From NCBI RefSeq assembly GCF_000264495.1, contig NC_017954.1, forward strand, positions 1,178,001 through 1,242,000: DNA of 64,000 nt, written 5' to 3'. Of the stretch, positions 1-7,886 are shown piece by piece; within the stretch, counting starts at the first letter, position 1; each line of letters opens with the position of its first letter. The notes under the pieces are model-generated. The model did not search any database and was not told where the DNA came from. It worked only from the letters and a program-made list of their open reading frames with translations. Made by a program: the position numbers and the translations under genes. Source of the DNA: Thermogladius calderae 1633 (GTDB lineage Archaea > Thermoproteota > Thermoprotei_A > Sulfolobales > Desulfurococcaceae).

Positions 1-1
1 A

Positions 2-241
2 AAAGTCGTAGCGGTAATGGAGAAGGGGGTGAGCCCGGGTAGCTACGGCCCGCTATTCCTCGAGGTCAACACAGCCCTGTACGACCTGAAGAGCAGGCCA
101 GCGCTGGTCAACTACGTCTACGGGCTAGGCGGTAGAGACCTCGTCCCGGACCTCGTCGAGGGGATGATAAGGGGGCTGTTTAAGGAGCTCGAGAAGGGGG
201 TATTCGAGCCCAAGCTCAGGTACCTCGGCGTGAGGGAGTGA
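2..241 (+). CDS. porA: 2-oxoacid:ferredoxin oxidoreductase alpha subunit, C-terminal end (partial)
   Basis: Only the last 79 codons are in the window; the reading frame is open from base 2, so the gene starts upstream. The piece carries the pattern VVAVMEKGVSPGS followed by LFLEV, which resembles the last strand-loop of the alpha (pyrimidine-binding) subunit where the family shows a 'vavvdr..s.G..g.l..ev' segment. It stops one base before the GTG of the beta subunit gene, so the two are cotranscribed. The enzyme oxidises pyruvate or another 2-oxoacid with CoA and passes electrons to ferredoxin in the cytoplasm. The exact 2-oxoacid cannot be told from this end. Family assignment rests mainly on the neighbour. 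Confidence 0.8.
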   Translation, partial: KVVAVMEKGVSPGSYGPLFLEVNTALYDLKSRPALVNYVYGLGGRDLVPDLVEGMIRGLFKELEKGVFEPKLRYLGVRE

Positions 242-242
242 G

Positions 243-1310
243 GTGGTAGGCGTGGTCGTGAAGACCCTGCCCGAGTTCCCCGTCAAGAAGGGCGAGCCGG
301 CGTACAAGCTCTGGTTGTTCGAGCCAGGACAAAAAGTGGAGATGCCACTGGTCTTCAACCTCAGGCAACTAGCTGAGACGAGAAGGCCCGCCCTACTGCC
401 GGGCCACAGGCTGTGCGCTGGCTGCGCTGCCCCAATAGTAGTCAAGCTCGCGAGCTTCGCCTTCAGAGGCCCCACTATAGTCGTCACGGCAACGGGCTGC
501 CTCGAGGTCTCGACCACCATCTTCCCGTACACCAGCTGGGCTGTCCCGTGGATCCACAACGCGTTCGAGAACGCCGCGGCGACAGCCTCCGGTATAGCGG
601 CCGCTGTAGAGGCCATGAAGAAGACCGGGAGACTGCCCTACGAGCACGTCGACGTCGTCGTCTTCGCGGGCGACGGCGGCACCTTCGACATCGGCTTCCA
701 GGCCCTCAGCGGTGCGGCAGAGAGGGGCCACGACTTCCTCTACATACTCTACGACAACGAGGCGTACATGAACACCGGGATACAGAGGAGCGGCGGCACG
801 CCCAAGTACGCTTGGACCACGACGTCGCCCGTGGGGAGCGTGCTGCCGGGTAAGATGGAGAACAAGAAGCCCATAGCAGAGATAATGGTGGCTCACAGGA
901 TACCCTACGTAGCGACCGCGACGCCGGCCCACTGGATGGACTTCATGAAGAAGGTGAGGAAGGGTATAGAAGTGAAGGGCCCCGCTTTCATACACGCCCT
1001 GAGCAGCTGCGACAGGGGTTGGAGGCACGACACAGCGCTGACGCTAGAGGTGACGAGGAGGGCTGTCGACACCTGCTACTTCCCGCTGTGGGAGTGGACG
1101 CCCGAGACAGGCTACGTGCTCACCGATAGGAGCCTGGCCATCGCCAGGAACCCCAAGCTGAAGCAGCCGATCGAGAAGTACCTCGAGCTGCAGGGTAGGT
1201 TCAGGCACCTGCTGAAGCCCGAGAACAAGCACCTGGTGAAGGAGCTACAGGAGCTAGTCGACGCCGCCTGGGAGGAGCTACTCAGGAAGGCGAGTAACGC
1301 CCCAAGGTGA
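243..1310 (+). CDS. porB: 2-oxoacid:ferredoxin oxidoreductase beta subunit (TPP-binding)
   Basis: A 355-residue beta subunit that binds thiamine pyrophosphate and a [4Fe-4S] cluster and reduces ferredoxin. Residues 57-62 (LCAGCA) hold the first cluster cysteines, TATGCLEV follows with another, and the TPP/Mg motif is GDGGTFDIG near residue 140 followed by YDNEAYMNTG. This spacing and the 'AVPWIHNAFENAAA' type segment are those of pyruvate synthase-type beta subunits rather than the short 2-oxoglutarate type. Start is GTG at 243, one base after the porA stop. The likely electron acceptor chain is ferredoxin to the Mbh hydrogenase encoded at 29553-37632. The precise 2-oxoacid specificity (pyruvate, isovalerate) is not decided by sequence reading. 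Confidence 0.93.
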   Translation: MVGVVVKTLPEFPVKKGEPAYKLWLFEPGQKVEMPLVFNLRQLAETRRPALLPGHRLCAGCAAPIVVKLASFAFRGPTIVVTATGCLEVSTTIFPYTSWAVPWIHNAFENAAATASGIAAAVEAMKKTGRLPYEHVDVVVFAGDGGTFDIGFQALSGAAERGHDFLYILYDNEAYMNTGIQRSGGTPKYAWTTTSPVGSVLPGKMENKKPIAEIMVAHRIPYVATATPAHWMDFMKKVRKGIEVKGPAFIHALSSCDRGWRHDTALTLEVTRRAVDTCYFPLWEWTPETGYVLTDRSLAIARNPKLKQPIEKYLELQGRFRHLLKPENKHLVKELQELVDAAWEELLRKASNAPR

Positions 1311-1351
1311 ACGGCGAGGAGTAGAACGAGTTTTTTAGACAAGATCGATTT

Positions 1352-1357
1352 AAGGAG
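1352..1357 (+). promoter_or_regulatory. AAGGAG ribosome-binding site without a canonical start codon downstream
   Basis: AAGGAG is a strong match to the archaeal anti-Shine-Dalgarno sequence. It is followed in the frame of the hydrogenase protease by AGC CTC GTC GCC; no ATG, GTG or TTG exists in that frame between the porB stop (1308-1310) and 1416. The best spaced codons are CTC at 1362 (4 bases) and GTC at 1365 (7 bases). A T-rich TATA-like run lies at 1331-1339. Confidence 0.5.
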
Positions 1358-1364
1358 TAGCCTC

Positions 1365-1832
1365 GTCGCCTGCGTTGGGTCCCCGCTGAGGGGAGACGAC
1401 AGGATAGGGCTTATCGTGTGCGAGGAGCTTTCCAGGTGTGGAGTCCCCAGCGTGGTCTGCGAGTACGGCCTAGAGAACTGCCTCTCACACATCTTCTCGG
1501 CCAGGCCCGAGAACCTGGTAGTGGTGGACGCGGTCTACTCGGACAAGCTGGGCGAGGGGGACGTAGTCCTAGTAGACCTCGACAAGGTCTCCGAGTACTA
1601 CATCCCCACCACGCATAGTCTCCCCCTCAGGATGCTCGTTGACATGCTGGTGAGAGGGGGTGCTGTAAAGAGGGTCTACATCATAGGGGTCTCGGTCAAG
1701 AATCTGGACGTGTCCCTGGAGGTCTCGCAAAGGGTGTTAGAGGCCGGCATGAATCTCTCTAAAGCGTTATGCGACGCTTTTAAAGAGGGTAAGGTAGACG
1801 AGGAGGGGCGACGCAGCGGTCTTCAGGATTAG
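1365..1832 (+). CDS. Hydrogenase maturation protease (HycI/HyaD family), unusual start
   Basis: Peptidase that cuts the C-terminal tail from a NiFe-hydrogenase large subunit after nickel insertion. The N-terminal strand and loop VACVGSPLRGDDRIG is the family signature, with the metal-binding acidic residue in LRGDD; further on come VVVDAVYSDKLGEGD (second acidic ligand region) and THSLPL (the conserved His). About 155 residues, normal family length. The signature lies upstream of the first conventional start (GTG 1416), so a protein begun there would lack its active site. I place the start at GTC 1365 behind AAGGAG, tentatively. It overlaps convergently by 66 bases with the next gene. Its natural substrate is MbhL at 35437-36657, which has a 34-residue tail. 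Identity is firm; start is not. Confidence 0.8.
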   Translation, partial: VACVGSPLRGDDRIGLIVCEELSRCGVPSVVCEYGLENCLSHIFSARPENLVVVDAVYSDKLGEGDVVLVDLDKVSEYYIPTTHSLPLRMLVDMLVRGGAVKRVYIIGVSVKNLDVSLEVSQRVLEAGMNLSKALCDAFKEGKVDEEGRRSGLQD

Positions 1833-2840
1833 CCTGAAGTGCTCGTCGTAGTCGAGAGGGTTGAACAACCCGCTAGAGCTTACGACTTTTAATATAGGCG
1901 GTGCTAGCTCTGGTACTCCAATGCCCGAGAACCCCCTCTCCAGCGAGTTCAGACGCGCTAGTCTCTTGACCTCCCTCTCGTAAGTCGCCGGGTTCTCAAG
2001 CGACTCGACGAGAACCCTAGCCAGCCTGGCGACGTAGTAAAGACCCCCGTAGGTGAACGGCTTCACCAGTCCGAGGGCGTCCCCTATAAAGAAGACCCTA
2101 CCACGTATGTGAGGCCTAGACAATTGCCCCGGCTTGACCACCACCCCTCCGAAGAAGCCCAGTAGCCTCCTGTACTTTACCCCCGCAACGCCGAGCACCT
2201 TCTTGACGGCCGACCCGGGGTCTCCGACGTGCCTCTCGGTCAGGTACCCCGCTAAGCCGAGGCCGTCGCCTATCGGCACAAACCAGGAGAACAGCGCGCC
2301 GCCTACACCGTACTCTACGTGTATTGTGTCCTCGCCTCCCTCGTGTTCAACGAGTGCCTGGAGACCATACAAGTACTCCCGTCTCCTCCCGTTGAAGAAC
2401 CTGAAGAACTCGCCCGTAGAGCCGTCGGCTACAACGAGCCTGTCGAAGCGTACAATGCCATCACCCGCCCTCACGCTGTACGTGTCTAGCGGCTTAGCCC
2501 TCACGCCCGTCTGGAGGCTGTGGCCGAGCCTGCTCGCCTTATCGGCTAGCTTCTCCTCGAGTAGCGGTCTCTCGAGGTAGAAGGCGACCTCTCTACTAAA
2601 CTCCACCAGGTAGCTCCCCAGCCTGGTGTGGAACAGGAACCTCTTGTAGCCCCGTTTAACGACCCTGGGTGTTAAAAGCTTGGCGAAAAAGCTCGCAGTG
2701 TAGAGGCCGACGATGCTTGTACAGTGACGTGGCTCTCCGAACCTGGGGTGCTCCTCGTAGAGCAGTACATCCCGATCCCTGATCAGTGACGCTACCGTGA
2801 GGCCGGCGGGGCCGCCGCCGACCACTACGACTCTACTCAT
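1767..2840 (-). CDS. Geranylgeranyl reductase family FAD-dependent oxidoreductase
   Basis: A 357-residue flavoprotein. Residues 3-15 form the dinucleotide-binding loop VVVGGGPAGLTVA, followed at about residue 35 by PRHCTSIVGL, the position where geranylgeranyl reductases have a conserved Cys, and later by VVADGSTG and FIGDALGLVKPFTYGG, the second FAD motif. Members saturate the isoprenoid chains of archaeal membrane lipids or related prenyl compounds. The gene overlaps the end of the AdoMet/arginine decarboxylase gene by 8 bases (AATGAGTAG carries both stop and start), so the pair is cotranscribed. A second, longer member is at 8414-9799; which of the two works on archaetidyl lipids is unknown. 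Confidence 0.82.
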   Translation of the reverse strand: MSRVVVVGGGPAGLTVASLIRDRDVLLYEEHPRFGEPRHCTSIVGLYTASFFAKLLTPRVVKRGYKRFLFHTRLGSYLVEFSREVAFYLERPLLEEKLADKASRLGHSLQTGVRAKPLDTYSVRAGDGIVRFDRLVVADGSTGEFFRFFNGRRREYLYGLQALVEHEGGEDTIHVEYGVGGALFSWFVPIGDGLGLAGYLTERHVGDPGSAVKKVLGVAGVKYRRLLGFFGGVVVKPGQLSRPHIRGRVFFIGDALGLVKPFTYGGLYYVARLARVLVESLENPATYEREVKRLARLNSLERGFSGIGVPELAPPILKVVSSSGLFNPLDYDEHFRLILKTAASPLLVYLTLFKSVA

Positions 2841-3216
2841 TCTCCTCCTCGTAGTCCCTCGAAGACGTCCGCAACGTGTATCTCGCGGCTCTCAGGGCCT
2901 TCGCGATGTACTTGAAGGCAGCCAGGGGGTCGGTCTTCTCCCCACAAGTGTATACGTCTACCGTGGCGAAGGAGTACTCGGGCCACGTGTGTATCGATAT
3001 GTGGCTCTCGAGGACCACCGCGAAGACTGTAACGCCCGGGTCGATCTTCCACGTCTTCACGTCTAGGATCGTGAAGTTGCCCACCTTAGCCGACTCCTCG
3101 ACGACCTTTCTCAAATACACGGGGTCACTCAACAAATCTGGGTCGCAACCGTAGAGCTCGCCGTAAACGTGCTTCCCCACGACCTTCTTTTTCAAACTCT
3201 CTATGTAAACACTCAT
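2833..3216 (-). CDS. speH: Pyruvoyl-dependent S-adenosylmethionine (or arginine) decarboxylase proenzyme
   Basis: A self-processing decarboxylase of polyamine synthesis. The cleavage region is LESHISIHTWPEYSF, where the Ser after Glu becomes the pyruvoyl group; DVYTCG follows with the catalytic Cys. About 127 residues, the size of class 1B enzymes. Crenarchaea carry two close paralogues, one acting on AdoMet and one recruited to arginine decarboxylation, and I cannot separate them by eye. The longer GTG start at 3231 is less likely than ATG 3216, because GGTGAT sits 7 bases upstream of the latter. The first gene of a two-gene operon with the flavoprotein. Confidence 0.85.
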   Translation of the reverse strand: MSVYIESLKKKVVGKHVYGELYGCDPDLLSDPVYLRKVVEESAKVGNFTILDVKTWKIDPGVTVFAVVLESHISIHTWPEYSFATVDVYTCGEKTDPLAAFKYIAKALRAARYTLRTSSRDYEEENE

Positions 3217-3223
3217 CCCTGAA

Positions 3224-3229
3224 TCACCC
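3224..3229 (-). promoter_or_regulatory. GGTGAT ribosome-binding site of speH
   Basis: Perfect complement to the archaeal 16S rRNA 3' end, 7 bases before ATG 3216. It decides the start in favour of that ATG over GTG 3231. Confidence 0.7.
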
Positions 3230-3253
3230 ACTAAATAACTCCCCCCTGGGGGC

Positions 3254-3261
3254 TTTTAAAG
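3254..3261 (-). promoter_or_regulatory. TATA box for speH
   Basis: On the minus strand CTTTAAAAGC lies about 38-45 bases before the ATG, giving a transcription start just before the GGTGAT site. Confidence 0.5.
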
Positions 3262-3352
3262 GTTTCACCCCCTCCCCCCTTCCCGTGATCAAGGGTATGG
3301 GGGGTTGGCCGCGTGTATGGGGTGGGTGTCTGAACGTGATACAAAAAACAGG

Positions 3353-3359
3353 TATATAT
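3353..3359 (+). promoter_or_regulatory. TATA box for the phosphomutase gene
   Basis: GGTATATATC at 3351-3360. A start some 25 bases downstream (about 3380) excludes GTG 3361 as the true start codon and favours TTG 3394. Confidence 0.6.
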
Positions 3360-3393
3360 CGTGGTATACTATTGCTTTAACCGGGGTTTTGGT

Positions 3394-4791
3394 TTGAGAC
3401 TCTTCGGCACTGCCGGCATTAGGTTACGGTACCCCGGCGAGATAGACCCTGTTCTATGCTACAGGATAGGGCTAGCAGTCTCGAGGCTGGGGCTTTCCCG
3501 CAAGGCGTTTATCGTCCACGACTCAAGGACGACAAGCCAAGTCCTGACACTCGCTACGGCTGCAGGCCTTATGGCTGGAGGGGTGGACGTCTACTTAGTC
3601 GGCTTAGCACCCACGCCCGTCGCGGCTTACGCGGCTAAGAGGGGGAGGGGGGTCGGCGTCAGCGTAACTGCAAGCCACAACCCCCCCGAGTACAACGGGC
3701 TCAAGTTCTACGACCCGGAAGGCTTTGAGTTCGTCAGGGGCCTGGAAAAAGAGGTCGAGGAGGCAGTCTTCAACAAGGCCCTATCACCCCTGGGGTGGAG
3801 CGAGGCGGGTAGGTTCTACACTGAGCCGGGCCTCGTGGACGACTACGTCGAGGACCTGTACGAGTTGACGCGGCCGCGGAAGATGGCCTGGAGGCCCGTA
3901 CTAGTAGTCGACCTGGCAAACGGGGCCGCCGGCCATGTGACGCCCGCTCTCCTGAGGATGATGGGTGCCATCCCCCTCACGGTCAACGCAAACCCGGACG
4001 GCTTCTTCCCTGTGAGGACGCCCGAGCCGAGGAAAGACGTCCTCGAGTCTTACATAGACCTCTACTCCAGCGTCAAGCCGGCGGCCGTCCTCGCACACGA
4101 CGGTGACGCCGACAGGCTAGCAGTACTCGACCCAGTAGAGGGCTTCATAAAGCAGGACAGGGTCATAGCCTTCTTCATCGACGAGCTGGGCGGAGGCTCG
4201 AAGGGGAAGGTAGTCGTGAGCGTGGACACTGGGCGGGTCGTGGACGAGGTCGCCGAGAGGCACGGGCTCAGCGTAGAGAGGTACCTGCTTGGCAAGACGC
4301 ACGAGAAGGTGAAGGAGGACCCCGATATCGTGATAGCGGCAGAGCCCTGGAAGCTCATCTACCCCAGGTGGGGGCCCTGGGTCGACGGCGTGCTACAGGC
4401 CGCGCTGATAAGCAGGGTAGTAGTAGAGGAGGGTAAGAGGTTCGCCGAGGTGTTAAAGGATAGGGGGATTAAGGAGTACCCGTGGGACAGGAGGAGCTAC
4501 AAGTTGAGACCCGAGGAGAAGCTGGACGCCGTCTACCGCAGGCTGGCCGAGAACCTCAGGAACAAGTTCGGGGAGCCCGTGAAGGAGACCCTCATAGACG
4601 GGTACAGGTACGACTACGACGACGGCTCCTGGGTCTTGGTCAGGCGCAGTGGTACGGAGCCTAAGATAAGGTTCTACATGGAGGCCCCTTCGAGAGACAA
4701 GCTCAAGACAATGGTGGTTGCCGTGGAGTCGGAGGTAAGGAGAACGGTAGGAGAGTACTCTGCGATGGTCGAGGAAGTGACGGTGGGCTAG
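3394..4791 (+). CDS. Phosphomannomutase / phosphoglucosamine mutase family protein
   Basis: Alpha-D-phosphohexomutase that moves phosphate between C6 and C1 of a hexose or hexosamine for sugar-nucleotide synthesis. It begins LRLFGTAGIR, the usual family N-terminus, and shows the phosphoserine loop TASHNPPEYNG near residue 90, the Mg site DGDADR near residue 232, and the C-terminal phosphate loop RRSGTEPKIR. About 465 residues, full length. The frame is open to GTG 3361 but TTG 3394 fits both the family start and the TATA box at 3353. Family members differ in preferring mannose, glucose or glucosamine phosphates; this is undecided. Ends 4 bases into the convergent HAD gene. Confidence 0.92.
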   Translation: MRLFGTAGIRLRYPGEIDPVLCYRIGLAVSRLGLSRKAFIVHDSRTTSQVLTLATAAGLMAGGVDVYLVGLAPTPVAAYAAKRGRGVGVSVTASHNPPEYNGLKFYDPEGFEFVRGLEKEVEEAVFNKALSPLGWSEAGRFYTEPGLVDDYVEDLYELTRPRKMAWRPVLVVDLANGAAGHVTPALLRMMGAIPLTVNANPDGFFPVRTPEPRKDVLESYIDLYSSVKPAAVLAHDGDADRLAVLDPVEGFIKQDRVIAFFIDELGGGSKGKVVVSVDTGRVVDEVAERHGLSVERYLLGKTHEKVKEDPDIVIAAEPWKLIYPRWGPWVDGVLQAALISRVVVEEGKRFAEVLKDRGIKEYPWDRRSYKLRPEEKLDAVYRRLAENLRNKFGEPVKETLIDGYRYDYDDGSWVLVRRSGTEPKIRFYMEAPSRDKLKTMVVAVESEVRRTVGEYSAMVEEVTVG

Positions 4792-5540
4792 AGCAGCCTC
4801 TTCAAGAACACGGGCAGGTCTTGTTGCCAGACCTCTACGACCCCTAGCGGGTTTAGGTGACGGTTGTACTCGTTCCTGACAAAGACGGGGTGCTCGACCT
4901 CGCCGAACACCTCTATGTCGCTCTCGCTGTCCCCGAAGAAGTAGGCCTCTGAGACTCCGAGAAGCGCCCTGGCGACCCTCAACCCCGCGGCCTTGCTCGT
5001 CTCAGCTACGTAGACCTCTATGAACGGGCGCTGGTACTTGAACACGAAGAGCCCCCTCCTTTCAGACTCCTCCTCGACCGCGATGACATCCGCCGGCTTA
5101 TTGGGGCACCTCCTCCACCCGACCCCCAGCCCGAGAGCCCTCCCTAGAAGGCTCTTCTTCAGCTCTACCCGTAGGCAGGGTTCTCTCAGCCTCATGTACA
5201 GCTCCTCGACGTCTCTAGACCTGCGCTCGTCGAGAGCCCTTAAGGGGTACACGAGGTAGCCCCCCGCGAGGACCTCGAGGCCGTTAACCCCGATGTACGC
5301 GTCGGCAGAGGGGACTTGCTCGACCAGAAAGCTCGTGCTCCTCGTAGAGGCGATCAGCAGCCTGTACTTCCTCTTCAGCTCTCGGAGGACACCCTGTACC
5401 CAGGGCAGTGGGATGTCCTTCCCTATCTCCGCGAGTACCCCGTCGTAGTCGAACACGAGGGCCTTGTCTACCAAACGTGTCTCCACCAGCGCTCTGACTT
5501 GGTTAGGCTCACTCTCCGAATGCCCTGTCTCCTGCATCAC
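4788..5540 (-). CDS. HAD-superfamily phosphatase (sugar-phosphate type)
   Basis: A 250-residue hydrolase. Motif I is VFDYDGVLAE (nucleophile Asp and acid Asp, residues 30-38), motif II falls in LLIASTRST, and motif IV is FGDSESDIEVFG near residue 200, with a cap between them. The order and the ST(R)S after strand 2 recall the Cof / trehalose-phosphate phosphatase branch, so a sugar phosphate is a fair but unproven substrate. It overlaps the upstream upp gene by 32 bases in another frame, so the two are translated from one message. The first 25 residues are polar and unlike the family, so a start further in is possible. Confidence 0.78.
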   Translation of the reverse strand: MMQETGHSESEPNQVRALVETRLVDKALVFDYDGVLAEIGKDIPLPWVQGVLRELKRKYRLLIASTRSTSFLVEQVPSADAYIGVNGLEVLAGGYLVYPLRALDERRSRDVEELYMRLREPCLRVELKKSLLGRALGLGVGWRRCPNKPADVIAVEEESERRGLFVFKYQRPFIEVYVAETSKAAGLRVARALLGVSEAYFFGDSESDIEVFGEVEHPVFVRNEYNRHLNPLGVVEVWQQDLPVFLKRLL

Positions 5541-6177
5541 CTAGGCCGGGGACTATATAACCCTTCTCGTTGACTGTGAGGTCGACCGCTGCTGTGTAGA
5601 TCGTGGCGTCCAGGTTGTACTCCTCGACCACCTCTCTAACCCTGTCGATCGCGAGCGGTGTAGCAATAGCGCCCACGACGAAGACCTTCCGGGGCCTGCT
5701 CTTGGACAGCACTATCTTGAGGACCTCTCTGATCGTCGAGCCCGTAGCCAGCATAGGGTCCACTATGATGACGGTGTCCTCATTACTTATTTTCGGCAGC
5801 CTCACGTACGTGATCTCGACGTCGAAGGTTTTGTCAGCGCGCATCCCCTTCTCTTCCACCCTCCTGGCGGAGACTACGCCTTGCCTAGCGTTGTAGAAGA
5901 TCTTTATCAGCCCCTCTGTCATAGGCATGCCTGCTCTCAAAACGGTTATTATCACCACCTTGTCCATGTCCTTGAACCTGACTCCCTCTGTCTTGACGCC
6001 TAGTGGTGTCTCGACTTCCACGCGCTCCAGCTCTAGGTCTCTCGTTATCTCAAAGCCCATGGCCCTGCCGAGCCTTACCATGGCCTTCCTGAACTCTATC
6101 TGCCTGATGTTCTTGTCTCTTAGAGTGGTGAGGACTACCTGTATATACGGGTGATCTAGTACTCGGACCTTTAGCAA
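5509..6177 (-). CDS. upp: Uracil phosphoribosyltransferase
   Basis: Converts uracil and PRPP to UMP in pyrimidine salvage. The PRPP loop is IIVDPMLATGST near residue 140, preceded by VLRAGMPMTEG, and the uracil-binding stretch near the C-terminus is YIVPGLGDAGDRAFG. At 222 residues it has the normal length. Start is TTG 6177 giving LKVRVLDHPYIQ; 'DHP.iq..lt.lRd' is the standard family opening. It leads the operon with the HAD phosphatase gene. Confidence 0.97.
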   Translation of the reverse strand: MLKVRVLDHPYIQVVLTTLRDKNIRQIEFRKAMVRLGRAMGFEITRDLELERVEVETPLGVKTEGVRFKDMDKVVIITVLRAGMPMTEGLIKIFYNARQGVVSARRVEEKGMRADKTFDVEITYVRLPKISNEDTVIIVDPMLATGSTIREVLKIVLSKSRPRKVFVVGAIATPLAIDRVREVVEEYNLDATIYTAAVDLTVNEKGYIVPGLGDAGDRAFGE

Positions 6178-6254
6178 AGCCCTGGCTAACTAATCCCCCT
6201 GGAGACTATTAAACTTGATGTAACGGATAGGGATATTACCCCACTGAGCTAAAA

Positions 6255-6878
6255 ATGGAAAATGTGAGGCAAATGCGCGAGGACCTATACGGCTACGGGG
6301 ACAACAGGTGTAGGGTGATATACGAGCAGAGGCCAGGCATACCAGTCCTACTCCTACACGGGTACAGCTTCACTAGCGATGTCTGGAGGGACATAGGGCT
6401 CCTAGACGAACTCGACGGGAGGAGGATCCCCTACCTCGCGGTAGACATGCCGTACGGCAAGGTCTCGAAGTGCATTAAACACACTAGGAGCCCCGTGGAG
6501 AACGTGGAGTTCGCCAAGAGCGCCTACAAGGCTTTCTTCGGCGAAGTCCCGCCCCTAGTCATAGGGGCGAGCCTCGGCGGCTACATCGCCATGAGGTACG
6601 CTGTGTCAAACCCTGTCGCGGGTCTACTACTAGTGGCGCCCGTCGGGGCAGGGGAGTTTGTAGACGCCTTCAAGAGGATGAAGGTGAGAATGAGGATATT
6701 TTACGGGGAGAGAGACGACGTAGTCGACTACGCCGAGCTGAGGACCTTCGCCTCAGCCACGGGTGGGGAGCTAGTGGTCTACGAGGGCGCGGGCCACGCG
6801 TTGTACCTAGACCAGCCTGGTAGGTTCCTCAGGGACTTCGCAGACTTCTACAACAAGATTCTGTCTAAACCTCCGTGA
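6255..6878 (+). CDS. Alpha/beta-fold hydrolase
   Basis: A compact 207-residue hydrolase. Oxyanion-side motif LLLHGYSFTSD near residue 33, nucleophile elbow GASLGG (Ser near residue 103), acid in GERDDVVD near residue 155, and catalytic His in EGAGHALYLD near residue 180. No signal peptide and no cap domain, so a small cytoplasmic esterase or thioesterase is likely. Substrate unknown. ATG start with an A-rich leader; a separate short unit between upp (divergent) and the DHH gene. Confidence 0.85.
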   Translation: MENVRQMREDLYGYGDNRCRVIYEQRPGIPVLLLHGYSFTSDVWRDIGLLDELDGRRIPYLAVDMPYGKVSKCIKHTRSPVENVEFAKSAYKAFFGEVPPLVIGASLGGYIAMRYAVSNPVAGLLLVAPVGAGEFVDAFKRMKVRMRIFYGERDDVVDYAELRTFASATGGELVVYEGAGHALYLDQPGRFLRDFADFYNKILSKPP

Positions 6879-6941
6879 GCTGATATCGCACCTTTTTAAA
6901 ACACCCTTGAGTCTCAGAGTGTTTAGAGAGCGTGGTCTACA

Positions 6942-7886
6942 GTGGTCGAGTACGCCGTCATAACACACACCGACATGGACGGTGTAGGGGGCGCCGGCAT
7001 ATACGCGCTGGCGTCGGGGGAGTGGCCTAGGTACGTCTACTTCACCGAGCCCTACAAGCTGCACAGGCTCCTCGGCGAGAAACTGAGCACGATCAAGGGG
7101 GTGGAGAAGCTGGTGCTGATAGACCTCGGGATCAACCCAGGCGGTTTCCCGGAGCTGGTAGGCTTGGCCAGAGAGCTTACGGCGAAAGGGGTGAGCGTCG
7201 AGTGGTACGACCACCACTTGTGGGACGACGAGTGGGTGTCGGCGGTAAGCGGGGCCGGCGTCAAGCTCTACCTCGACACGTCGACATGCGCGACCGGTGT
7301 CGTGTACAGGTACTACGCTGCGGGGAGGGTGAACAGGGAGATAGCCGAGGAGCTCGTCCCAGGTGTCTGCGCCGGGGACTTGTGGACGTTCGACCACTGG
7401 AGGGGGGGCTGGTACCTCAGGCTCATAAGGAGAGGCGACAGCGACTCGTGGAGGCTTAAGGTCATGAGAGAGGTCTTCAAGGGGAGGGCCTGGGCTAGTA
7501 GCTTCACAGAAAAAGTGGAGGAGGCAATGGACGGGGAGCTCAGGGCTTTATCCAGTGTAGAGAACATCGTCGTGAGAGAGGCAGACGGTGTACGCGTGGT
7601 CGCGGCTTACGAGAACAGCGATGTCGAGAACAGCTTCCTCGCAGCCTACCTGCTCACCAGGTACAGCGCCGACGTCGCCGTGATCGCATCGGTAGACGGA
7701 AAGCTGAGCCTGAGGAGTAGGAGCGTAGACGTCAGAAGGGTCGCGGTGAAGCTGGGTGGGGGAGGGCACATGTACGCCAGCGGCGCCAAGGTGACGATTC
7801 CCCTGTCGAGGAAGCTCCTCTCGATCGTAGACAAGAAGGCGCTCCTGAACTACGTAGCCGACAGGGTATACTCCGCTCTAGTCTGA
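6942..7886 (+). CDS. DHH/DHHA1-family phosphoesterase
   Basis: A 314-residue protein with the metal-binding motifs of the DHH family: THTDMDGVGG (residues 7-16), LIDLGIN near residue 64, DHHLWDD near residue 89, and the DHHA1 domain loop GGGGHMYASGA near residue 275. Members include oligoribonucleases that degrade nanoRNA or cyclic dinucleotide products and RecJ-like exonucleases; length here fits the NrnA-like group. Start is GTG 6942, with an AT-rich TATA-like element near 6891-6899. Ends 9 bases into the convergent DUF429 gene. Confidence 0.85.
   Translation: MVEYAVITHTDMDGVGGAGIYALASGEWPRYVYFTEPYKLHRLLGEKLSTIKGVEKLVLIDLGINPGGFPELVGLARELTAKGVSVEWYDHHLWDDEWVSAVSGAGVKLYLDTSTCATGVVYRYYAAGRVNREIAEELVPGVCAGDLWTFDHWRGGWYLRLIRRGDSDSWRLKVMREVFKGRAWASSFTEKVEEAMDGELRALSSVENIVVREADGVRVVAAYENSDVENSFLAAYLLTRYSADVAVIASVDGKLSLRSRSVDVRRVAVKLGGGGHMYASGAKVTIPLSRKLLSIVDKKALLNYVADRVYSALV

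Noticed and set aside
4788-5573. Plus-strand open frames opposite the HAD and upp genes, and many similar antisense frames throughout
   Set aside because: They follow from the GC-rich codon use of the real genes and lack ribosome sites and family patterns.
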